Of a stretch of 64,000 nt of DNA, positions 19,138 to 28,402 are shown one piece after another (within the stretch, counting starts at the first letter, position 1; each line of letters opens with the position of its first letter). The notes below the pieces were generated by a model. The model made no database searches, had not been told where the DNA came from, and worked only from the letters and a program-made list of their open reading frames with translations. The position numbers were made by a program, and so were the translations under genes. Source of the DNA: JBFFZF01 sp050732695. Its GTDB lineage: Bacteria; Gemmatimonadota; Gemmatimonadetes; Longimicrobiales; RSA9. The DNA lies in the NCBI GenBank assembly GCA_050732695.1, contig JBOHRL010000093.1, positions 6,472 to 70,471 on the forward strand, written 5' to 3'.

Positions 19138-19512
19138 ATGATCGCTCATTCCCTGCGTCCCGCCCGCCTGTCCGTCACTCGCCCGATGCAGCGCGCCATC
19201 ATGACGGGCGGCGCACTGGTCGCAACCGTGCTTGCCGCGCCCACCCGCACTACCGAAGCAGATGTACAGGCGTTCCGTTTCTCAAACGATTCGCGCTACC
19301 TGGCGATCGAGAAGCAACGCGCAGACACGGACGCGAAACACACTGGCCACGACGGCGTGCTGCGCACGCTTGCGACTGGCCTCACGCGCAATCTTGGAAA
19401 CGTCGCCCGCCTTCGCTTTCAATGAGGCGGGCACGCGCCTGGCCTGGCTCCTCGATGCCGCAGACAGAGCCGGGAACGGCGTGGACCTGATGGATCCGGC
19501 GAGCGGCTCGTC
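19138..19512 (+). pseudogene. Remnant of an S9-type peptidase (N-terminal end only)
   Basis: An ATG at 19138 behind CAGGAGT starts a protein with a signal-like segment, then VQAFRFSNDSRYLAIEK and LATGLTRNLGNV, which look like the first propeller blades of an S9 peptidase. The frame ends at 19425, but the next expected blade, AFAFNEAGTRLAWLLDAADRAGNGV, continues in another frame from about 19405. Similarity stops near 19512, where low-complexity DNA begins. The gene is thus frameshifted and truncated, lacking the whole catalytic domain. Confidence 0.65.
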
Positions 19513-20118
19513 GGTGGCGGGTCGGGTGGGCCCCGTCGGCCGTTGCGTCGGTGGCGGTGGTGGAGGCGATGGTGGTGGCGAGGGGGTTGGGGTTGCCATT
19601 TCCAACCGACGCCGCCTATGGAGGAATCGCGATTCAACGCCAGGAAGGGCGGCAGATTCCTTCCCGGCACTGTCGTGCTGTGTTTGAAGGAACTGTTGGC
19701 GTCGCCCCGCTATTTAACCGTCCCAACCAAGCATGCTTCGCACGGGCCAACAATTCCCTCAAACACAATCGGACGAACCGGGAGAACAACCCCGAGCCCC
19801 GCTGCCAGCTGGCCGGCGCTCAAGGTACCGACCTCGCCATCGCTCCGCGCGTCACCGTCACGACTGACCCATGGCGAACGCCCACCAACGCCGACGCACC
19901 GTCCGCCTACCCACCGCCACGACGCCACCGACGCCAACGCCGACGCCGAAGCACTGCCACCGTTCCCGCCGACCAACCGCCACCGACCATCGCCACCGCC
20001 ACCGACGCACCGACCGGCATTCCACCGCCAACGCCCACGTCACGAACCCATCGCTACCAACCCCTCGCCCGCCCTCGCCACCGCCGCCCATAGGCCCACC
20101 GCCAGCCCGGCCCGCCCG
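19513..20118. repeat. Low-complexity non-coding stretch with complementary arms
   Basis: About 600 bases without a believable gene. The left part (19515-19600) is rich in GTGG and GGTGG. The right part (19880-20110) is rich in its complement, CCACC and CCGAC. A 17-base segment around 19545-19561 (TGCGTCGGTGGCGGTGG) recurs as its exact complement at about 19993-20009. Open frames exist on both strands, but their translations are skewed to Arg, Thr, Pro and His or to Gly and Val, as expected for base-composition artefacts. Confidence 0.5.
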
Positions 20119-21630
20119 TTATCGTTCGGTCCTCGCCCGTGTGAGCTTGCCGTCGTCACTCATACGCAGACTGACGACGTTGCCCTGATTGTCAGCGGAA
20201 ATGTCAAGGCGCTCACTGCCCGTCACACGACGGCCTCCGGCGGGGACCGTGATCTCGATCGTGATCTGCGAATGGTTCGCCACGCCGAAGTGCATTGGCG
20301 CGAGACTCTGGCTGTTGTAACCGGAGCCGGAGTCAACAATGCGGGTTGCGAGTAGTTGGTTGGTGCTGGCGTCGAAGATGCGCACTTCAGCGCCGGCCAG
20401 GATTGGCCGGGAGCGGTCATCGGTGAGTGCGACCAGAAGCGAGCGCCGGGCCTGCTCATCGGCCATTCGATTGAGCAGGAGTGAGTGCATGCCGTCGGGC
20501 CGTGCACCAGTGAGGGCGAGGTCAGGGTCGCCGTCGTGATCGACATCGGCCCATTGCACGCCGTGGTCGGCCTGTAGAGCCTCGATGTTGGCGGGCGTCA
20601 CGTCCTCGAAGCCACGCCCTGTGTTGCGGAACAGGAAATCGCGGTAGCTGACGCCGCCGGTCACGGTACCGTTGACATAGAGGTCGATCGAGCCATCGTG
20701 ATCGACGTCATCGAATGCGCAAGAATCGTAGCGCGCATCGATCGCAATACCCCAGGCGTCGGAGACGTCTTCAAAGCGGCCGTTGCCGCGGTTCAGGAAG
20801 AGGCCGTTGGGACCGTAGTTGGCCATGAAGAGGTCGAGGCGCCCGTCGTTGTCGACGTCGGCGACACAGGGGCGCACGGTCCCGTTGGAGGGCTCGGCTT
20901 GCGCGCGGCCGCCCCATGCCAGACCGGCCGCAGGCGCGACGTCCTCGAACATGCCACCATTGTTCCGGAAGAGGCCGTTCGCATCGCCGTCCATATTGCC
21001 GATGTACAGGTCGAGGTCGCCATCCATGTCGTAGTCGAACCAGACGGCGCCGACGGTGCGGCGGGTGTCGGCCAGGCCGATGTCGGTTGCTATGTCAGTG
21101 AATCGTCCGGCATCGTTGCGGAACAGAGCGTTGGCGCGATCACGGAACGCGATGAAGAGGTCGGCATCGCCGTCGCCATCGTAATCGATCCATGCGGGCT
21201 GACGGACCGCAGCGGAGTCCACGTCGAGACCGGACGCCGTCGTAACATCGGAGAAACGCCCGTCCTCGTTCTGATAGAGTCGCAGCACGGAACTTTCGCC
21301 GGGCGCGAAGCCGACGAGCAGATCGGCATCGCCATCGCCATCGAAATCGCCCCATGCGGCTGCGCGCGTCGCGCGGGCATCGGCGAGACCAGCCGACGCT
21401 GCGATGTCGACAAACGTGCCGCCGTCGTTCCGGTAGAGGCGATTGGGCTGACCACCGAAACCGACGAACAAGTCGAGGTCGGCATCATCGTCGAAATCCG
21501 CGAAGGCATTGACGAAGGTGCCGCCCGCCGCAAACAGATCCGGCTGCGCCGGCTCGAAGACCGGCAGCTGCGACGCTGCGGCGAGGACAGCGCCCGCCAC
21601 GGCCCCCGCCAGCACCCTGGTCACGACCAT
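20119..21630 (-). CDS. Exported FG-GAP/VCBS repeat protein with ASPIC/UnbV tail
   Basis: About 503 residues. After a signal segment (LAGAVAGAVLAAA), six or more FG-GAP/VCBS repeats run in tandem (for example FADFDDDADLDLFVG, WGDFDGDGDADLLVG, WFDYDMDGDLDLYIG); the DxDxDGDxD loops bind calcium and build an integrin-like beta-propeller. The C-terminal 90 residues (LLVALTDDRSRPILAGAEVRI onward) match the ASPIC/UnbV domain. Such proteins are usually cell-surface or secreted adhesion modules. The ATG at 21630 lacks a clear ribosome binding site; a far better one lies upstream in another frame (see findings). It is last in a same-strand run of four genes. Confidence 0.85.
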   Translation of the reverse strand: MVVTRVLAGAVAGAVLAAASQLPVFEPAQPDLFAAGGTFVNAFADFDDDADLDLFVGFGGQPNRLYRNDGGTFVDIAASAGLADARATRAAAWGDFDGDGDADLLVGFAPGESSVLRLYQNEDGRFSDVTTASGLDVDSAAVRQPAWIDYDGDGDADLFIAFRDRANALFRNDAGRFTDIATDIGLADTRRTVGAVWFDYDMDGDLDLYIGNMDGDANGLFRNNGGMFEDVAPAAGLAWGGRAQAEPSNGTVRPCVADVDNDGRLDLFMANYGPNGLFLNRGNGRFEDVSDAWGIAIDARYDSCAFDDVDHDGSIDLYVNGTVTGGVSYRDFLFRNTGRGFEDVTPANIEALQADHGVQWADVDHDGDPDLALTGARPDGMHSLLLNRMADEQARRSLLVALTDDRSRPILAGAEVRIFDASTNQLLATRIVDSGSGYNSQSLAPMHFGVANHSQITIEITVPAGGRRVTGSERLDISADNQGNVVSLRMSDDGKLTRARTER

Positions 21631-21695
21631 GAAATCGCGACACGCGCGAGAAGTCGACGCATGATGCCCCTCCCCTCCAACCGCGGAACCGTTTC

Positions 21696-23072
21696 CTACC
21701 TGTTCGCGTTCGCGTTGCGCGCGTGGAACGTGGTGCAGATTTCCGCGAACGTGAATCCGTTCAGTGTTCCGTTTGCGCACAGCAGATAGCGACCGGGCTT
21801 ACCGACGGACAGCAGATTACCGTCGTCGGGGAACGTAGCGATACCCCAGACGCCATTGGCTTCCGTGGTCGGCGATTGCGTGTCGCCCTTGAGAACCGCG
21901 CCGGCCGGAACGCCCCGGTTCGTCTTCAGAGACAGGGTCACGTCTACGATCTCCATGGGAGTGCCGCTCCCCGAACGCGCCAGTACCTGGATGGTGGGCA
22001 GCGGTTGCCCTTCCGTGACTTCCCGTGGCACGACGGACGCGAACTCGAGCGTACCATCGGTGGCAGCCGCGATCGGCGCGAACCGGCTGAAGTCGAGCGG
22101 CGTTCCGCCGACCACGCGAACCTTCGTGTCTCCGCGCAACAGCGAGCGAAGGCTGGCAGGCAGAATCTTCCTGACCAAGGAAACAACAGGACTGATGACG
22201 GACGCTGTCTGCGCCGTCGATGTCGGGCAGAACCCGGGCACGTGTTCCTGCAACACGACACCTTCCCGCTGCATCCTTGCCTCGAGGGCCACTACAAGGG
22301 CAGGCAGGTCGACATCGGCCGCGAAACAGACACTGACGTGCAGCGCACCATCCAGCAACGGGCCCGCATCCGGATACACATCGATGCTGTACTGAAGGTC
22401 GCCGATGCCCAGTTCATCGAGGCTGACACCGCCCTGAAGAACGGGTGCACCGTAGACGATGGTTGGATTCACGAAGGTAACCAGGTTCCACGGCTGATCG
22501 ACCTCTACGCCCCACTGCGCGGTGTTTGCAAGGCCGAGAAAATCGGTGAATGGAATCGCGCCGCGGGCGAGGGCGCTCTGCGTGCCGGTTGTGCGGACCG
22601 CGAACAGGCCGAAGGCTGAAAGCGCAGCTGCGAAGTCGATCCCCTGAACCGCATTGAGAGCGCCGGGCTGTGGCACGGCCGCCGAATCGCACAACGATGC
22701 GGTGCACGCGAGCAAGCCATTCACGAGACTCGACCCGGCGGTCGGGTCACCGCCGCGGCCAGCGTTGAGCGCGGTCTCGACGAGTTGCAGCACCTGGATC
22801 GCGATCGCCCGGACCGCGGTTGCGTTGCCGGCGATGCAGGCGGACGTGATGTCCTTGACGAGGCCGGATCCGAGCTGGGCATCCGGCGGAGCGAAGTACG
22901 CGGCGGCGTCCTGCGCCAGGCCCGCGGTCAGGTCACATGCCCCGGCGACAACCGTCGCGTCGATCCCGACGGGGTCACGGCTGCGAGCCGGATCGGTCGT
23001 CGCATCGGAACACGCGACCAGGGTGGCCAACAAGGTTCCAGGAAGGGCGGAACGGAGCGCTACGGCACGCAT
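21696..23072 (-). CDS. Lipoprotein of unknown function, copy B of a tandem pair
   Basis: A 458-residue predicted lipoprotein (core LPGTLLATLVACSD, lipobox Cys near residue 21). It is a clear paralogue of the gene at 23392-24741: both share GVEVDQPWN/S, IDVYPD/LDVFPD-type strands, CFAADVDLP/CFSADVDLP, a MQREGVVLQEHVPGFCP-type segment, TKVRVVGGTPLDFS and a C-terminal module with GTPMEIVDVTLSL, NRGVPAGA and ICTTFHARN. That last part resembles a bacterial Ig-like domain. Six or more cysteines are conserved between copies, suggesting disulfides. GGAG precedes the ATG. No known family is recognised. Confidence 0.78.
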   Translation of the reverse strand: MRAVALRSALPGTLLATLVACSDATTDPARSRDPVGIDATVVAGACDLTAGLAQDAAAYFAPPDAQLGSGLVKDITSACIAGNATAVRAIAIQVLQLVETALNAGRGGDPTAGSSLVNGLLACTASLCDSAAVPQPGALNAVQGIDFAAALSAFGLFAVRTTGTQSALARGAIPFTDFLGLANTAQWGVEVDQPWNLVTFVNPTIVYGAPVLQGGVSLDELGIGDLQYSIDVYPDAGPLLDGALHVSVCFAADVDLPALVVALEARMQREGVVLQEHVPGFCPTSTAQTASVISPVVSLVRKILPASLRSLLRGDTKVRVVGGTPLDFSRFAPIAAATDGTLEFASVVPREVTEGQPLPTIQVLARSGSGTPMEIVDVTLSLKTNRGVPAGAVLKGDTQSPTTEANGVWGIATFPDDGNLLSVGKPGRYLLCANGTLNGFTFAEICTTFHARNANANR

Positions 23073-23391
23073 GAGATCTCCGGGGTGCGGGCTTCACAGT
23101 GAACGGCGAAGCGTCAACGATTGTGCTCAACAACGGAACCTCGGGGTGACCGGCGGACCCGCTATCGGTCCACGAAGTGGTGATTCGTGGCAACTCGCGG
23201 ACCATCAATCCTGGAGATCTGTGGCAACTCGCGGACCAGACGATCGGCGGGCGAACGAGCAGTCCCGCGCCCCCGGCCAGCCCGTGCCCCCGGCCAGCCC
23301 GCGCATTCCGCCCGGACCGTTCGCAAAAGCGAGCGGGTCACCGAACCGCATCGTCCGGCGACCCGCACAACGCGCCTTCTCGCGAAGCTCG
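23073..23391. repeat. Intergenic region with short direct repeats
   Basis: No gene is seen in these 319 bases between the two lipoprotein paralogues. GTGGCAACTCGCGGACCA occurs at 23188 and again at 23221, and GCCCCCGGCCAGCCCG occurs twice near 23270-23300. Read on the minus strand, the first unit resembles the 26-bp units upstream of the SusC gene at 34433. Confidence 0.55.
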
Positions 23392-24741
23392 TCAGCTTTC
23401 GTTGCGCGCGTTGAAGGTGGTGCAGCTCTCCGTGAAGGTGAAACCGTCCAGGGAGCCTCTCGCACAAAGCGTATATCCGCCGGGTTTGTTCACACTCGGA
23501 GCAGCGGCCAGACCGTCCGGGAACTGCGCGATCCCCAGAAGCCCTGCCCGCTCCTGCGTGAATGATGTGACATCGCCGGAAAGGAACGCGCCTGCCGGCA
23601 CCCCTTGGTTGCCGCCGAGATACAGCTCGACGCTCACCTTCTCCATCGGCGTGCCAGCACCCGAGAGGGCCTGGACTTCGAGGTTGCCGAGCGGCTGGCC
23701 GGAGATGACCACAGACGGCGGCGGGCTCACCCAGTGGAGCGACCCGATCGTCAGCGCGGCCACGGGCGCGAAGAGGCTGAAGTCGAGCGGCGTGCCGCCG
23801 ACGACGCGGACTTTGGTGTCGGCGAACAGCCGCGCGCTGATGGATGATGGCATCAGTCGCCGCGCGAGTGCTGCGAATGGCGCGATGATCGAGGCGGTCT
23901 GGGCCGAACTCGTGGCCGGGCAGAAGCCGGGTACGAATTCCTCGAGCAGGACACCTTCCCGCTGCATCCGACCCTCGAGGCCGTTCGCGTTGGGTGGCAG
24001 ATCGACATCGGCACTGAAGCAGACGCCGACGTGCACGGCGCCGTCGAGAAACTCACCGAGATCCGGAAAGACATCGAGCGAGAACTGCACGTCACCGAGG
24101 CCGAGCTCGTTCAGAGTCAATCCGCCCTGAAAGATGGGACCACCGTAAACGAGGACCGGGTTGGCAGCCGTCGCCTGCGACCAGGGCTGATCGACTTCGA
24201 CGCCCCAGAGTGCCGAGTTCGGGTTGCCTGCCAGGTCGTTGAACGGCACTGCGCCATTTGCAATCGCATCATCGGAGTCGGTTCCGTGGACATCGAAGAG
24301 TCCGAATGCGGAGACGGCCGGACCGAAGTCGATGACGGGGACGGCAGCCGCCTGGCAGAGAGACGTCGTACAGGCGGCGAGGCGGCCGACGAATCCGGCG
24401 GTCTGAGCCGGCGATCCTTCTACGAGCCCGGCACCGAGTGCAAACTCGACGAGTCGCAGCAGGTCCCAGGCTTGCGCGGTGACCGCCGTCTGGTTCCCGC
24501 TCTGGCACGCGGTGTCCATGTCCTTGACAAGGTCTCGCGCCTGCGACTCCTCGTCCCGAGCGAACACGTCGCGCGCATCGGTCGCCAGCGTCTTCATCAG
24601 ATCGCATGGCCCCGGTACAACGGCGAACTCGATACCCAGCGGGTCCTCGTTGAAGAGCGAACGTGACTCGGGCTCGGAACACGCAGCCATGGCCGCAGCG
24701 AGAGTGCACGCGACCCCGACAGATAGCGCAACATCACGCAT
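23392..24741 (-). CDS. Lipoprotein of unknown function, copy A of a tandem pair
   Basis: Predicted lipoprotein of about 449 residues, paralogous over its whole length to the gene at 21696-23072. The ATG at 24741 follows AAAGGA and gives a clean signal (LSVGVACTLAAAMAACSE). The first third is helical with paired Cys (GPCDLMKTL, DTACQSGN, AACTTSLCQAA). The middle is beta-rich (GLGDVQFSLDVFPD, VCFSADVDLP). The C-terminal Ig-like part has GTPMEKVSVELYLGGNQGVPAGAF and ESCTTFNARN. It lies 23 bases behind the TPR membrane protein, so the two probably form one transcript. Surface location and a role in binding are inferred. Confidence 0.78.
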   Translation of the reverse strand: MRDVALSVGVACTLAAAMAACSEPESRSLFNEDPLGIEFAVVPGPCDLMKTLATDARDVFARDEESQARDLVKDMDTACQSGNQTAVTAQAWDLLRLVEFALGAGLVEGSPAQTAGFVGRLAACTTSLCQAAAVPVIDFGPAVSAFGLFDVHGTDSDDAIANGAVPFNDLAGNPNSALWGVEVDQPWSQATAANPVLVYGGPIFQGGLTLNELGLGDVQFSLDVFPDLGEFLDGAVHVGVCFSADVDLPPNANGLEGRMQREGVLLEEFVPGFCPATSSAQTASIIAPFAALARRLMPSSISARLFADTKVRVVGGTPLDFSLFAPVAALTIGSLHWVSPPPSVVISGQPLGNLEVQALSGAGTPMEKVSVELYLGGNQGVPAGAFLSGDVTSFTQERAGLLGIAQFPDGLAAAPSVNKPGGYTLCARGSLDGFTFTESCTTFNARNES

Positions 24742-24764
24742 GGTCAGATTCCTTTCATGAGGCG

Positions 24765-26738
24765 TCAACGAACGTTTACCAACGAGAGAAAGCGCGGTTC
24801 ATCGATGAGTTGCTGGTGGTACCAGGGCAACTCACGATTCTGGACGCCGTCCCGGTAACCTTCATCGGTTCCGGGATTCGCGGCGAAGTAGATACTGAGC
24901 TGGCGGACGGCCTCGTCGATGTCCCCGAGCCAGGTTCTCGCAATGGACTCGAACAGGGCGAGTTCTCGAACAGGATCGATCTCGGGCGTTCCACGCGCGC
25001 GCACAAGAATAGAACGTGCCGAGTCCTGCATTCCTCTCGCCTCGCTCCGGGCCAGGCCCATGGCGACATACATCTGGCCGCGTTTGCGATTGACTTCGCG
25101 CACCTGCGGCGGGCTCATCTCGGCGAATTCTACTACCAGTTGCCATGCCCGGTCCAGTTCGCCTGGCTGTTCGATGTCCCGCCCGGGTAGCGAGTAGAGC
25201 CACAGCTGGCACTGGCGGAATCGGAAATCGTCCGGGAACCGGCGCAGTCCCTCCACGCAATAGCGATTCGCCTCGACGGCGTCCTGGAGGTTCCAGGCGG
25301 CTGTGAAGATGCGCCAGATCGTGAGATTGGCGTTATCGAGGAATGGGTCCGTTTCATACGCGCGCAACGCGTTGAGCTTCGCCTCGGCGACCTGGCCTGT
25401 ATTGAGGAGAAGATGGCTGAGCGAGTTCAGCGCGCTCGCGGTGGCGCCGCCGGCCGCTATGGCGCGGCGGAACCCGTCTTCTGCCTCGGCCAGCAGCCGC
25501 CCGGTTTCCGATGGGCCATCGCCCAGGTTGAGCAGGTATTTCCAGTAGACGAGGGTCGCGCGTAGCTCGATCGCGCTCGAGTTGGTCGGATCGATGGCCA
25601 GGGCCCGATCGGCGTGAGTCAGGCCGGTCCGGATCCAGTCGGCGTACTGGCCACGATCCATGCCACCCAGCCGCGACTGCCGGTAGGCGATCCAGCCTCG
25701 GCGTACGATCGGCTCGATCCAGGCGGGGTCCTCCGTCTCTGCCACGGCAAGAATCGAGTCCGCGCTGGACAGAGCCCGCGATGCCCCTTCGATGTCATTG
25801 TTGCCGAGGAGCACAGTGGCCCCGTTCGCGGTGAGCTGTCCGCGCTGGACGGTTTCCCACGCCGCCACGGAGTTCGTGCCGGCGCGCAACGTCACAGCGC
25901 CCAGCTCGGTACCGATCTCGCGGCGCAGGAACATCGAAATGGTGTCTGCCAGTTCATCCTGGAGCGTGAAGATCTCAGAACGGGGTCGCTCGAAGGGTCG
26001 ACTCGCGAACTGCTCGCCGGTCGATGCATTCGCAAGGGTGACCGTGACACGAACCCGTTCGCCTGCCTGCGCGACTGTCCCGCTCACGATGCTGCCCGCG
26101 CGAAGCGTCCGGCCGACGCTGTCGGCGGGGGCCGCGACCCCACGGAAGAGTTCGGAACCGTTGCGAGACACGACGAACAGACCTTCAACAGCGCTGAGTT
26201 CGCCGATCAACGTCTCGGTCAGACCGGATGCAAGGAACTCGGCATCCTCGCCGCCGCGTGGTTCGAAATAGAGGATGGCCACGCGGCTCGGGTCCGCCTC
26301 CGGCGCAAGACCGGCCGGCTGGCTGGCGGCCGCGGTTGCTGCGACGTCCGCCCGCACCACGAAGCCCGTCGTGACAAGGGCAAACACCGCCACAGCCGCG
26401 AGCATTCCCCGTTCCGCACGCGACACGACCTGCCTGCCTTTCGCGCCGTGGTACCACGACACGATCAGGGCACCCGGCAATCCGCACAGGACGAGACTCA
26501 GCGTAGCGCGGTAGACGACGCCCGGGAAGACGCCATTACCGACCAGCTGGTCGACCACCTCGAGGGCGGCCCACGACGCGGCACCATACGCGACGAGGTA
26601 CCGGAAAACCCTACGCTCGGCGAGGTTCCTGAAAATGCTCAACGGCCGCCCGGTAATGCGGGCGCTACCCGGACGCTCATCATCGGCGCGCAGGGTCCGG
26701 CCCGACAGGCGAAATTTCGGTATCGACTGAATTTTCAT
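24765..26738 (-). CDS. Membrane TPR protein with TolB/FlgO-like domain
   Basis: A 657-residue protein. The N-terminal 100 residues contain two hydrophobic segments (LVAYGAASWAALEVVDQLV and ATLSLVLCGLPGALIVSWYHG) and a third lies at about 120-140. A domain then begins SRVAILYFEPRGGEDAEFLASGLTETLIGELS, which is the fold seen in FlgO and the TolB-like N-terminal region of adenylate-cyclase-associated proteins. The C-terminal 350 residues form TPR-like helices. Similar proteins in this kind of bacterium often carry a DNA-binding or cyclase domain; none is visible here. It heads the run of lipoprotein and FG-GAP genes and may report on or assemble them. Confidence 0.72.
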   Translation of the reverse strand: MKIQSIPKFRLSGRTLRADDERPGSARITGRPLSIFRNLAERRVFRYLVAYGAASWAALEVVDQLVGNGVFPGVVYRATLSLVLCGLPGALIVSWYHGAKGRQVVSRAERGMLAAVAVFALVTTGFVVRADVAATAAASQPAGLAPEADPSRVAILYFEPRGGEDAEFLASGLTETLIGELSAVEGLFVVSRNGSELFRGVAAPADSVGRTLRAGSIVSGTVAQAGERVRVTVTLANASTGEQFASRPFERPRSEIFTLQDELADTISMFLRREIGTELGAVTLRAGTNSVAAWETVQRGQLTANGATVLLGNNDIEGASRALSSADSILAVAETEDPAWIEPIVRRGWIAYRQSRLGGMDRGQYADWIRTGLTHADRALAIDPTNSSAIELRATLVYWKYLLNLGDGPSETGRLLAEAEDGFRRAIAAGGATASALNSLSHLLLNTGQVAEAKLNALRAYETDPFLDNANLTIWRIFTAAWNLQDAVEANRYCVEGLRRFPDDFRFRQCQLWLYSLPGRDIEQPGELDRAWQLVVEFAEMSPPQVREVNRKRGQMYVAMGLARSEARGMQDSARSILVRARGTPEIDPVRELALFESIARTWLGDIDEAVRQLSIYFAANPGTDEGYRDGVQNRELPWYHQQLIDEPRFLSLVNVR

Positions 26739-27066
26739 GTCCGCCCCGCCGCCCGCAATGGGGCCGGCCGCGCAGGCCGGGGCATCCGGTACCCGGCAGC
26801 CCGCCTCGAACGGGGCATCCTCCTATACAAAGAATCGCAAAAAGAAGCCGCGACAGGACATTTCGAGCGGACCCCATCGTGATCAGACTGCCATGCCCCG
26901 AGGGATTCCGGATCCACCGAGCCGCGCGCCGTGATCGGCGGTGGCCGTCATGGCGAACGACTGCTTCGCAAGGATGATTCGTCGGGCGATCGCGGAACGT
27001 GCGGTTGACCCGCGTCAAGGGCAGGACCATCATCATCCGATACTGGAGCCACAGGGGGGACTACGA
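26739..27066. other. Divergent intergenic region
   Basis: About 330 bases between the leftward TPR gene and the rightward DUF481 gene. Promoters for both must be here. No coding frame, repeat or clear promoter box could be assigned. Confidence 0.35.
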
Positions 27067-27945
27067 TTGTTGGCAAGGACGCAACCGATCGCATGCAACG
27101 CGTGGCTCTTTGCAGCGTTGCTCGGCATTTCGCTCACTTCACCAGCTGCGGCGCAGACGGATCGCGAGCCGCCTGACTGGCAGTTCACCGGCCGGCTCAG
27201 CACTGTATTCGCGAGTGGTAACAGCGAATCCAGTACGTTCGGGATAGGCGCAACACTCCGTCGCCTGGGTGGAGGTCACGACCTCAAGTTCGAGACGGGC
27301 GGCGTCCGCACCGAAAGCGGCCGAACGACTCGCCGCGCCGTCGGTACGACGGGCGACTTCGCGGTCGAAGAGAGCACGGAATGGCGCAAGACGGCGGAGG
27401 CGATCTTTGCGCGCGTGCGGTATGGTCGCCAGGTCAACGGCGGGTTTCTCTTCTTCGGCGGCGTCGACTGGCTGCGCAACACGTTTGCGGGCATCGACAG
27501 CCGCCTGCTCGTTGCAACGGGTGCTGGCATGGTATGGGCCGATGAAGAGGAGTTCCGCTTCAAGACCGATTACGGTGTTACGTACACGTTCCAGAACGAC
27601 GTCATCGACAATCCGTTCCTGCGCAGCAAATTTCCGGGTCTGCGTTTTTCGTGGGACATGGTGCGCAGGCTGACAGAGACGGCGCAGCTCGAGAGCACGC
27701 TCGTTACGGACCTGAACATCGAGAATACCGATGACTTGCGTGCCGACTTCACGAACGGCCTGACGCTCGCGGTTTACAGCGCTCTGGCCGTGAAGCCGAG
27801 CGTCCAGCTGTTGTGGCGCAACGATCCGGCGCTCACGGAGATCGAGTTGTACGCGAGCGATGGCCTCCCAACCGGCGCGAAGGTTCGTGTTCCGCTGGAC
27901 AAGCTCGACACCTTCGTGACGATCGCGCTGGTCGTGACTCTGTGA
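27067..27945 (+). CDS. DUF481 outer-membrane protein
   Basis: Predicted outer-membrane beta-barrel of the DUF481/YdiY family, about 292 residues. The TTG at 27067 is preceded by AGGGGGGA and leads into a signal peptide (WLFAALLGISLTSPAAAQ). The mature part opens WQFTGRLSTVFASGNSESSTFG, the family's hallmark first strand, and continues with regularly alternating strands (LKFETGGVRTESGR, FLFFGGVDWLRNTFAGID, FKTDYGVTYTFQND), ending in FVTIALVVTL as a terminal barrel strand. Function is unknown. Its stop overlaps the next gene's GTG. Confidence 0.85.
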   Translation: MLARTQPIACNAWLFAALLGISLTSPAAAQTDREPPDWQFTGRLSTVFASGNSESSTFGIGATLRRLGGGHDLKFETGGVRTESGRTTRRAVGTTGDFAVEESTEWRKTAEAIFARVRYGRQVNGGFLFFGGVDWLRNTFAGIDSRLLVATGAGMVWADEEEFRFKTDYGVTYTFQNDVIDNPFLRSKFPGLRFSWDMVRRLTETAQLESTLVTDLNIENTDDLRADFTNGLTLAVYSALAVKPSVQLLWRNDPALTEIELYASDGLPTGAKVRVPLDKLDTFVTIALVVTL

Positions 27946-28400
27946 GGCGACGGCGGTCCGCAGGCCAGCGCCCGGCCGCCGGATGTGTCCTTTGCCTGCT
28001 GGCGATCGCGTGCAACGATCCGGTCGCGCCCGACCCTCGCCCCGGCTGGCTCCTGAAACCGGCGATTCTTCTGCACCACGGCATTCCCACACTCATGCAG
28101 GTACCGGATTCCGTGCCGCCCGGCGCGCAGTTCAGCATCGCCTTCGTCACGTTCGGACCAGGCTGCGACGAGGTCGGGGAGACCCTCAACACCGTCAACG
28201 GTAACGAGATCGAGATTCATCCGCTGGACTGGACGCCGGTCCGGCCGACCGCCATGTGCCCCGATTCGATTGTGCGTATCTTTCCGCACTCGGTCGAGGT
28301 GCAGGTCAATCAGAGCGGACCCGCCCGCGTCCGCGTCCACGGCAGGCGCGAACCCGGCGGCACGGATGTCATCTTCGCGGCGACGATCCAGATCCGGTGA
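27942..28400 (+). CDS. Small lipoprotein, translationally coupled to DUF481 gene
   Basis: A 152-residue predicted lipoprotein. The GTG at 27942 overlaps the preceding TGA as GTGA. An arginine-rich N-terminus (RRRR) leads to a hydrophobic stretch CVLCLLAIAC with the lipobox Cys, followed by NDPVAPDPRPG. The mature part is beta-rich (VPPGAQFSIAFVTFGPGCDE, IVRIFPHSVEVQVNQSGPARVRVHGRR) and resembles a single Ig-like domain with two further cysteines. The family is not recognised. The overlap suggests a stoichiometric link with the barrel protein upstream. Confidence 0.65.
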   Translation: MRRRRSAGQRPAAGCVLCLLAIACNDPVAPDPRPGWLLKPAILLHHGIPTLMQVPDSVPPGAQFSIAFVTFGPGCDEVGETLNTVNGNEIEIHPLDWTPVRPTAMCPDSIVRIFPHSVEVQVNQSGPARVRVHGRREPGGTDVIFAATIQIR

Positions 28401-28402
28401 CC

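Noticed and set aside
19543..20355. Overlapping long frames on both strands in the low-complexity region
   Set aside because: Translations are simple-sequence artefacts and extend into the antisense of the FG-GAP gene.
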